DNA of 38,883 nucleotides from an uncultured Acidimicrobiales bacterium. GTDB taxonomy: Bacteria; Actinomycetota; Acidimicrobiia; Acidimicrobiales; SZUA-35. The stretch spans positions 1 to 38,883 of the forward strand of contig CALHCB010000036.1 in NCBI GenBank assembly GCA_937930695.1, read 5' to 3'. The position numbers and the translations under genes are program-made. The notes beneath the pieces are model-generated. The model was not told the origin of the DNA. It saw only the letters and a program-made list of their open reading frames with translations, and searched no databases. This document shows, piece after piece, positions 33,860-38,883 of the stretch. How positions within the stretch are numbered: position 1 is the stretch's first letter; the number at the start of each line of letters is the position of its first letter.

Positions 33860-34420
33860 ATGATTGGTCTTTTGGGTTCTCTTGTTGGTGGCCGTGGCGG
33901 TCGAATGATCGGTTCCATGATCGGTGGCCGAAATGGCGCCATGGTGGGTGGATTGATCGGCTCCCTCGTTGGTGGTCGTCAGATCGCCGGCTTGGGCCGA
34001 TCGCTGAAGGGCAAGATGTCCGGAGGTGACGACCGGAACGACAATAATCAGGATTCCGGCGGAGGGATCAGCGACGATCAAGCCCAGATCCTGGTGAGGG
34101 CCATGTGCAATGCAGCCAAGGCCGATGGCCATATCGATGACACCGAGTCGGCCAACATCCTGAGCGAGCTGGGTGACGTCACTGAAGCGGAACGTCAATT
34201 CATGTCGGCCGAATTGGCCGCACCAATGATGTCGGCTTCACAGCTCGCTGACCAGGTCCCCGGCGACTTGGCCAATGAGGCGTATGCCGTCTCGCTGATC
34301 GCCATCAACGTCGACACGATGGAAGAAGCCGACTACCTCCGGCAGCTGTCCGACGGCCTTGGTCTGAGCGAAAGCGATCGCAACGACATTCATGACGATT
34401 TGGGCGTCGACCTGCTGTAA
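33860..34420 (+). CDS. DUF533/TerB-like protein with Gly/Arg-rich N-terminus
   Basis: The 186-residue protein has two parts. Residues 1-50 are a near-repeated glycine-rich segment (LLGSLVGGRGGRMIG, SMIGGRNGAMVGG, LIGSLVGGRQIAG), amphipathic and probably membrane-associating. Then a polar linker (GGDDRNDNNQDSGGG) leads to a helical domain (ISDDQAQILVRAMCNAAKADGHIDDTE) that matches the DUF533/TerB group, known for an acidic metal-binding helix bundle. Function is unknown in general; TerB proteins bind calcium and take part in tellurite or stress response. I chose ATG 33860 from the TACCGT element. It is monocistronic and converges on the carbonic anhydrase gene. Confidence 0.85.
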   Translation: MIGLLGSLVGGRGGRMIGSMIGGRNGAMVGGLIGSLVGGRQIAGLGRSLKGKMSGGDDRNDNNQDSGGGISDDQAQILVRAMCNAAKADGHIDDTESANILSELGDVTEAERQFMSAELAAPMMSASQLADQVPGDLANEAYAVSLIAINVDTMEEADYLRQLSDGLGLSESDRNDIHDDLGVDLL

Positions 34421-34442
34421 CGCAATTCGAGCGTTGACGGGT

Positions 34443-34988
34443 CTACTTGTCGCGGTCGACGATGACCTCGTGAAGCAATCCATCCGTGACGTCGTAGACA
34501 AAGCCGCTGATGTTCTCCTTGTAGGGAACGAACGGCGTCATCAAGAGGCGCTGGATGGATTGGCGAACGTCGAGATACGGATCTTTGAACGTCTCGAGTG
34601 ACCACCACGGCTTCACGCCGAGCTCTTCCTCGAGTTCGTGGCGAAAGTCGTCTTCATCGACACTCTGGAGCCCACAATCGGTGTGGTGGATCAGGATGAT
34701 CTCTCGGGTGCCGAGGAAGCGCTGCGACAGACACAGCGATCGAATGACGTCGTCGGTGATCACGCCGCCTGCGTTGCGGATGATGTGCGACTCACCGTTT
34801 CCGAGACCAAGGATCTGGAAGGTGTCGATGCGTGAATCCATGCACGCAACGACTGCCAAATTGCGGGTCGGCATGACCTGAAGCTCTGAGTCGTGAAACC
34901 GGGCGGCAAAGGTGTTGTTCCGGCGTAGAAGCTCGGCAACGCTCGGTTCGAAGGTTTGATCTTGCGGTGTTTCGTTGGCTGTTCCCAC
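34443..34988 (-). CDS. Beta-carbonic anhydrase
   Basis: The 181-residue protein interconverts CO2 and bicarbonate. Zinc ligands are Cys49 in ACMDSR, with the Asp51-Arg53 dyad, and His102 and Cys105 in HHTDC; the IIRNAGG motif is also present. The length fits the small actinobacterial beta class. GTG 34988 is chosen because TAGCTT ends 7 bases before it; in-frame codons further upstream read through the divergent gene's promoter. Bicarbonate from this enzyme could feed the biotin-dependent acyl-CoA carboxylase at the other end of the window, but there is no operon link. Confidence 0.92.
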   Translation of the reverse strand: MGTANETPQDQTFEPSVAELLRRNNTFAARFHDSELQVMPTRNLAVVACMDSRIDTFQILGLGNGESHIIRNAGGVITDDVIRSLCLSQRFLGTREIILIHHTDCGLQSVDEDDFRHELEEELGVKPWWSLETFKDPYLDVRQSIQRLLMTPFVPYKENISGFVYDVTDGLLHEVIVDRDK

Positions 34989-34995
34989 CCGCTCG

Positions 34996-35001
34996 AAGCT
35001 A
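34996..35001 (-). promoter_or_regulatory. -10 element TAGCTT for the carbonic anhydrase gene (leaderless)
   Basis: TAGCTT on the minus strand ends 7 bases before GTG 34988. Confidence 0.55.
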
Positions 35002-35060
35002 GCGGGAGTCACGGCGGAGCGTTCGCACCATTCGGTGTCCCGTGGCAGTCTGTTTCCAGC

Positions 35061-35066
35061 GAAGGG
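35061..35066 (+). promoter_or_regulatory. Shine-Dalgarno site that sets the TauD-type gene start
   Basis: GAAGGG lies 7 bases before ATG 35074. With a possible -10 CAGTCT at 35045-35050 it gives a short led message, unlike most neighbours. It excludes the upstream in-frame codon at 34975. Confidence 0.6.
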
Positions 35067-35073
35067 AACAGCC

Positions 35074-36015
35074 ATGACAGTCGCGAACGCCAGAGCCTCG
35101 GTCAACGACGCCAGTGCCATCACCATCACCCCACAGTCGCCCACGATCGGTGCGGTCATCGGCGGTCTCGATCTGTCCTGTGACTTGAGCGACGATGCCA
35201 CGGCTGTGATCCGCGCCGCGCTGCTCGAATGGAAGGTGTTGTTCTTTAGGGACCAGGACATCACGACCGAAGATCACTTGGCGTTCGGACGGCGGTTCGG
35301 CGAACTCGAGATCCACCCGTTTGGGCAGGGAAAGTCAGGACATCCCGAGGTGTTGGCGATTCAACACGATGAGGATTCACCTGGGTATGAGAACATCTGG
35401 CACTCCGACGTGACATGGCGGCTCCAGCCGTCGCTTGGATCGGTGTTGCGGCTCGTCGAAGCCCCAGACATCGGCGGTGACACACTCTTTGCCGACATGT
35501 ATGCCGCGTACGAAGGCCTCCCGAACGACATCAAAGAGACCATCGACGGTCGAGTTGCACGCCACGACTTTGCTGGGTTTCGGCGTGGCCTGCGGCGCCG
35601 AGGGGCAACCGACGAAGAGGTTGCCGAGTTCGATGCGAAGTATCCGAATCCGGAACATCCCGTGGTGCGCACCCATCCGGAGACTGGCCGGAAGGCCATC
35701 TACGTGAACCGAGCGTTCACCGAAGAAATCGTTGGTATGGACAAAGAAGAAAGTGATGCCCTTCTGGAACGGCTCTATGCCCAAGCCTCGTTCCCTGAGT
35801 ATCAGGTTCGATTCAGCTGGGCCAAGAATTCGATCGCCTTCTGGGACAACCGGGCATGCCAGCACTACGCAGTGTCGGACTATTGGCCTCAGCGTCGATC
35901 CGCAGAGCGAGTGACCGTGATTGGCGACACGCCGTACTACGACGCGGAGCAGATCCCGGTCGAGACAACGGCATCACCGTTTCGAGGCGCGATCTTGCGA
36001 GCCAATCGCTCCTAG
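35074..36015 (+). CDS. TauD/TfdA-family 2-oxoglutarate/Fe(II) dioxygenase
   Basis: The 313-residue protein has the TauD fold: IGAVIGGLDLS near the N-terminus, then LLEWKVLFFRDQDIT, the metal motif WHSDVTWR (His-x-Asp), the GGDTLFADMYAAYEGL block and the distal metal His in NRACQHYAVSDYWPQ followed by the Arg that holds 2-oxoglutarate. TauD enzymes release sulfite from taurine; TfdA relatives cleave aryl ethers, sulfate esters or other small acids. Sulfonate or sulfate-ester use would fit a genome with sulfate activation and DMSP-like genes, but no sulfonate transporter is beside it, so the substrate is open. Confidence 0.9.
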   Translation: MTVANARASVNDASAITITPQSPTIGAVIGGLDLSCDLSDDATAVIRAALLEWKVLFFRDQDITTEDHLAFGRRFGELEIHPFGQGKSGHPEVLAIQHDEDSPGYENIWHSDVTWRLQPSLGSVLRLVEAPDIGGDTLFADMYAAYEGLPNDIKETIDGRVARHDFAGFRRGLRRRGATDEEVAEFDAKYPNPEHPVVRTHPETGRKAIYVNRAFTEEIVGMDKEESDALLERLYAQASFPEYQVRFSWAKNSIAFWDNRACQHYAVSDYWPQRRSAERVTVIGDTPYYDAEQIPVETTASPFRGAILRANRS

Positions 36016-36016
36016 C

Positions 36017-36028
36017 CACCCTTGGGTG
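36017..36028. terminator. Small hairpin between converging genes
   Basis: CACCC-TT-GGGTG is a perfect inverted repeat directly after the TauD-type gene stop, in a 27-base gap between converging genes. It is short and without a T run. Confidence 0.3.
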
Positions 36029-36042
36029 TTCAATGGAATGGG

Positions 36043-36816
36043 TCAACCGAGACGGATCATGGCGTCTCGGACGCCCTGGTAGTGATCTGGGCCCACTCTG
36101 GTGAGACCCGACAGCGACGCGTTGTTCAGTTCTCGTGAGAGCACAGAATCATTCGCAGCGTCCATCAGCTTGTTCACGACCGAGGCAACTGTCACGTTGT
36201 CGAGTGTCGAACGGGCGACCAGCGGTTGGACCGGCCAAGGACCAAGACGGTCGATCACGCGTAGATCAACAGAGCGTTGCTCATCTCGCTCCGCGGCAAT
36301 GCGAACAACGGAATCGACGATTGCGGCGTCGACGGTGCCGTCCGTCAGCGCATCGAGGGATGCATTGTGCCCACCGGTGAACACGAGGTCGGCAAAGTCG
36401 TCTTGATCTTCGCCGAGATCGTTCAAAGCGAACCGGAGCGAGTAGTGCCCGCTCAGGCTCACGGGATCGTTGCAGGCAATGCGGAGACCGCGAAGGTCTT
36501 CCAAGGAGGTCGCTGACCCTGTCTGGTTCACCACGAGGTCTCCGAAATACACCGGACCGCCGAGGGAGCCGGGATCATCGGGCAACCAAGCGACTCCAGC
36601 CAGCTTGACGCTGGGAGTTGGGGAGGCGAGCGCAAGGTCGACGAAGGATGTTGAACAGATCCATCCGAGATCAGCGTCGCCGCTGGCAAACGGATCCTCG
36701 CCCGGCAATGGTCCGGACGCTGTCTCGATGAAGGAGACGTCCGCACCGATGATCTCCCCGATTGTTTCGAACAGCGAGCGAGGGAACCCCGGGGCCATGT
36801 AGGAAACCAGATGCAC
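36043..36816 (-). CDS. PhnD/SsuA-like periplasmic-binding-fold protein lacking a signal peptide
   Basis: The 257-residue protein resembles phosphonate/phosphite binding proteins (PhnD family): SYMAPGFPRSLFETIG, a DADLGWICSTSF segment, GGPVYFGDLVVNQ, LRGLRIACNDPVSLSGHYSL and FTGGHNASLDALTDGTVDAAIVDS. PhnD proteins are normally lipoproteins or have signal peptides. Here the fold starts at residue 2 (HLVSYMAP), with no hydrophobic leader or lipobox, and no ABC permease or ATPase is nearby. It is therefore probably cytoplasmic, as a ligand sensor or binding protein of unknown partner. GTG 36816 is set by TACGGT 6 bases upstream, so a longer N-terminus that could carry a leader is not supported. 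Confidence 0.83.
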   Translation of the reverse strand: MHLVSYMAPGFPRSLFETIGEIIGADVSFIETASGPLPGEDPFASGDADLGWICSTSFVDLALASPTPSVKLAGVAWLPDDPGSLGGPVYFGDLVVNQTGSATSLEDLRGLRIACNDPVSLSGHYSLRFALNDLGEDQDDFADLVFTGGHNASLDALTDGTVDAAIVDSVVRIAAERDEQRSVDLRVIDRLGPWPVQPLVARSTLDNVTVASVVNKLMDAANDSVLSRELNNASLSGLTRVGPDHYQGVRDAMIRLG

Positions 36817-36822
36817 GAGTCC

Positions 36823-36828
36823 ACCGTA
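36823..36828 (-). promoter_or_regulatory. -10 element TACGGT for the PhnD-like gene (leaderless)
   Basis: TACGGT on the minus strand ends 6 bases before GTG 36816. It occupies the place where the divergent monooxygenase promoter would have its -35. Confidence 0.62.
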
Positions 36829-36844
36829 GCGAACCGGCCCTCAA

Positions 36845-36850
36845 TAGGAT
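36845..36850 (+). promoter_or_regulatory. -10 element TAGGAT for the second monooxygenase (leaderless)
   Basis: TAGGAT ends 7 bases before ATG 36858 and lies 16 bases from the opposite-strand TACGGT, where that promoter's -35 is expected. Confidence 0.6.
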
Positions 36851-36857
36851 TCATCCG

Positions 36858-38324
36858 ATGCGTCCGGCACAGGTTGAGATCGAGCACTTCGACGTCATCG
36901 TGGTCGGGGCAGGTATCTCGGGTATTGGGGCGGGCTACCACCTGCAGCGCGATTGTCCGGATTTCAGCTACGCCATCCTTGAAGGTCGGAGCGACCTCGG
37001 TGGCACCTGGGACCTGTTCCGGTATCCGGGCGTACGTTCCGACAGCGATATGCACACGCTTGGCTACAGCTTCAAGCCGTGGACCGACGCCAAGTCGATT
37101 GCGGATGGACCGTCGATCCTGGCGTACGTACGAGAGACCGCCGAGCAGTTCGGGATCACCGACCACATTCGTTTCGATCATCAGGTCACGACTGCCTCGT
37201 GGTCGAGTCACGAGTGTCGATGGCGAATCCGGACTCAAACACCGCATGGCACTGTCGACTACTCGTGCAGTTACCTCTTCATGTGTTCGGGTTACTACTC
37301 CTACAAGGAAGGCTTCACTCCGGACTTCGATGGCAGAGAGGACTTCGAGGGCGAGGTCGTGCATCCCCAGCAGTGGCCAGAAGATCTCGACTACCGCGGG
37401 AAGAACGTCGTCGTCATCGGGTCAGGGGCGACCGCCGTAACGCTCGTGCCCGCATTGGCTGAGACCGCAGGGCATGTCACGATGCTGCAGCGCTCCCCTA
37501 CCTACATGGTGTCGATGCCCGACCATGATGTGGTGGCCGACACGTTGCGCAAATTTCTGCCCGATCGGGTGGCCTACGCCTTGACGAGAAAGAAGAACAC
37601 CGCGCTTGGCGAGTTCTTCTACAACCAGACGAGAAAGAACCCGGCAAAGATCACAAAGAAGCTGCTCGACGGCGTGCGGAAGGATCTGGGACCAGACGAG
37701 GTGGAGCAACACTTCACGCCCACATACGACCCCTGGGATCAGCGGCTCTGTCTTGTGCCGAACGGCGACCTCTTCACGGCGCTGCGCTCAACTGCTGCCT
37801 CGATCGTGACCGACACCATCGATCGCTTCACGACGACCGGCATTCGACTCCAATCGGGCGATCATCTCGCTGCGGACATCATCGTGAGCGCAACGGGACT
37901 CCAGCTCGTCACCCTTGGAGAGATCGCCTTCGATATCGATGACGTACCGATCGACTTCTCCGAGACTTGGTCCTACAAAGGGCTCGCCTACTCTGACGTT
38001 CCGAATCTCGCATCGTCGTTCGGCTACATCAATGCTTCATGGACGCTCCGGGCTGACATGAGCTGTGAATACGTCTGTCGCATCCTCAACCACATGCGGT
38101 CGACACAAACCACGATCTGCACACCTCGCCTTCGACCATCTGACCATTCGATGACTGCTCGCCCCTGGATTGATGACTTCTCCGCTGGCTATATCCAGCG
38201 CATGCTCCCCCATCTTCCCAAGCAGGGCGATCGGAACCCGTGGCTGAACACGCAGAGCTATGCCGCGGATCAGAAGTTGTTTCGACGTGCCCCGGTCGAC
38301 GATGGCGTGATGAAGTTCAGCTGA
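36858..38324 (+). CDS. Flavin-containing Baeyer-Villiger-type monooxygenase
   Basis: The 488-residue protein starts almost at the FAD motif, VIVVGAGISGIGAGYHLQ, followed by LGGTWDLFRYPGVRSDSDMHTLGY, which is characteristic of EthA-like Baeyer-Villiger enzymes. The fingerprint FEGEVVHPQQWP is complete (F-x-G-x3-H-x3-W-P). The NADPH motif IGSGATAVTL comes next and a late SATGLQL motif. EthA-type enzymes oxidise ketones and also activate thioamide drugs in mycobacteria. It differs from the 27945-29780 enzyme in lacking the long N- and C-terminal extensions, so the two belong to different subgroups. It is divergently paired with the PhnD-like gene and followed by a nitroreductase 77 bases downstream. 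Confidence 0.93.
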   Translation: MRPAQVEIEHFDVIVVGAGISGIGAGYHLQRDCPDFSYAILEGRSDLGGTWDLFRYPGVRSDSDMHTLGYSFKPWTDAKSIADGPSILAYVRETAEQFGITDHIRFDHQVTTASWSSHECRWRIRTQTPHGTVDYSCSYLFMCSGYYSYKEGFTPDFDGREDFEGEVVHPQQWPEDLDYRGKNVVVIGSGATAVTLVPALAETAGHVTMLQRSPTYMVSMPDHDVVADTLRKFLPDRVAYALTRKKNTALGEFFYNQTRKNPAKITKKLLDGVRKDLGPDEVEQHFTPTYDPWDQRLCLVPNGDLFTALRSTAASIVTDTIDRFTTTGIRLQSGDHLAADIIVSATGLQLVTLGEIAFDIDDVPIDFSETWSYKGLAYSDVPNLASSFGYINASWTLRADMSCEYVCRILNHMRSTQTTICTPRLRPSDHSMTARPWIDDFSAGYIQRMLPHLPKQGDRNPWLNTQSYAADQKLFRRAPVDDGVMKFS

Positions 38325-38389
38325 GCGCCGAGGGCGGATCTCGGACGGGTCTTCTGGCAATGAGTTCGCACTCGACGAGCATTTGCTGG

Positions 38390-38395
38390 CAGAGT
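38390..38395 (+). promoter_or_regulatory. Possible -10 element CAGAGT for the 38402 gene
   Basis: CAGAGT ends 6 bases before ATG 38402 and favours it over the in-frame ATG at 38360. Confidence 0.35.
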
Positions 38396-38401
38396 TCTCT
38401 G

Positions 38402-38883
38402 ATGGAATTCGATCTCGAACAGGCCGACGCACTTCTCTCCACTACCCGTGCGGTGCGCAAGCGTCTCGACCTCGAGCGAGAGGTCCCCGACGACGTGCTC
38501 CTCGAGTGCCTCCAGCTCGCTATTCAGGCGCCAACTGGATCCAACCGTCAGGGATGGCGTTGGATGGTTGTGCGTGACGAAGAAAAGAAGCTGGCCCTCG
38601 CCGACATCTATCGTCGGGTCGGTGGCGCCTACCTCGCCGAAGCCGCCAAGACTGCCGATGCGGGTAGCCAGACCGGTCGAGTTATGGATTCAGCGAACTT
38701 CTTGGCCGAGAACCTCGAGAAGGTTCCCGTGATGGTCATCCCGATGATCGTTGGTCGGCTCGATGACGCCAGCACGAACTCCGCTGCTGGCCTGTTTGGA
38801 TCCATCATTCCTGCGATGTGGAGCTTCCAGCTTGCGCTTCGGAGTCGCGGACTCGGTAGCTGCTACACCACGCTCCACCTCGG
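38402..38883 (+). CDS. Nitroreductase-family protein (C-terminus beyond window)
   Basis: The frame is open from ATG 38402 to the end of the window, showing 160 residues. STTRAVRKRLDLEREVPDDVLLECLQLAIQAPTGSNRQGWRW is the nitroreductase N-terminus with the FMN-phosphate basic residues and the APTGSNRQ motif. SIIPAMWSFQLALRSRGLGSCYTTLHL is the helix-strand near the second FMN contact. It is the third nitroreductase of the window and closest in style to mycobacterial-type NAD(P)H nitroreductases that may use F420 or FMN. The product is unknown. An ATG at 38360 in the same frame adds 14 unlikely residues. Confidence 0.88.
   Translation, partial: MEFDLEQADALLSTTRAVRKRLDLEREVPDDVLLECLQLAIQAPTGSNRQGWRWMVVRDEEKKLALADIYRRVGGAYLAEAAKTADAGSQTGRVMDSANFLAENLEKVPVMVIPMIVGRLDDASTNSAAGLFGSIIPAMWSFQLALRSRGLGSCYTTLHL

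Noticed and set aside
1-38883. Mobile element, phage or defence island
   Set aside because: No transposase, integrase, toxin-antitoxin, restriction gene or tRNA-linked att site is seen; base composition is even along the window.

Overview
The window is a gene-dense stretch of about 60% GC bacterial chromosome with 35 protein genes, two of them cut by the window edges. I see no tRNA, rRNA, CRISPR array, integrase or insertion sequence. The gene content suggests a free-living, probably marine, high-GC actinobacterium close to the Acidimicrobiia (Ilumatobacter-like): acyl-CoA carboxylase, CaiB transferase, Baeyer-Villiger monooxygenases, a DMSP-demethylase-like protein, a RecQ helicase with a C-terminal phosphoribosyltransferase-like domain, a DUF1996 secreted protein and many leaderless promoters. 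The taxonomic call is inference; the gene calls are mostly read directly from motifs.

Layout. (1) 1-2849, minus strand: nitroreductase, CaiB/BaiF CoA-transferase and an alpha/beta hydrolase (cut at base 1), coupled end to end. (2) 2936-9288, plus strand: acyl-CoA carboxylase beta and biotin-containing alpha subunits, an Asp-nucleophile alpha/beta hydrolase, a metallo-beta-lactamase-fold hydrolase and a secreted DUF4214 protein. Regions 1 and 2 diverge from one short promoter region and together resemble an acyl-CoA catabolic island. (3) 9315-15203: an unrecognised protein, then a tightly coupled signalling operon of membrane histidine kinase, stand-alone receiver and hybrid kinase with two receivers and an Hpt domain. 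No gene of that operon has a DNA-binding output. (4) 15316-18848, minus strand: sulfate activation, cysD-cysNC-cysC. (5) 18996-24331: secreted DUF1996 protein, glutamine-synthetase-like ligase, RecQ. (6) 24357-29780: DmdA/GcvT-like demethylase diverging from a TetR regulator, an EamA exporter diverging from an SDR and Baeyer-Villiger monooxygenase pair. (7) 29813-33782, minus strand: an SDR-CinA pair, and a compressed four-gene operon of nitroreductase, 2-oxoglutarate/Fe(II) oxygenase, hydroxypyruvate-isomerase-like protein and a small Cys4 protein. (8) 33860-38883: DUF533 protein, beta-carbonic anhydrase, TauD-type dioxygenase, a periplasmic-binding-fold protein without a signal peptide, a second Baeyer-Villiger monooxygenase and the start of a third nitroreductase.

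The most consistent structural signal is regulatory. About seventeen starts carry a -10-like hexamer (best examples TACGGT, TAGTGT, TAGATT, TACGAT) that ends usually 6-7 bases before the start codon, so most transcripts here are probably leaderless. A minority of genes (cysD, cysNC, the TauD gene, the 9315-10025 gene) have ordinary Shine-Dalgarno sites. Genes inside operons are joined by ATGA or TTGA stop-start overlaps. The tightest case is 36817-36857, where the -10 elements of two divergent genes occupy each other's expected -35 positions.
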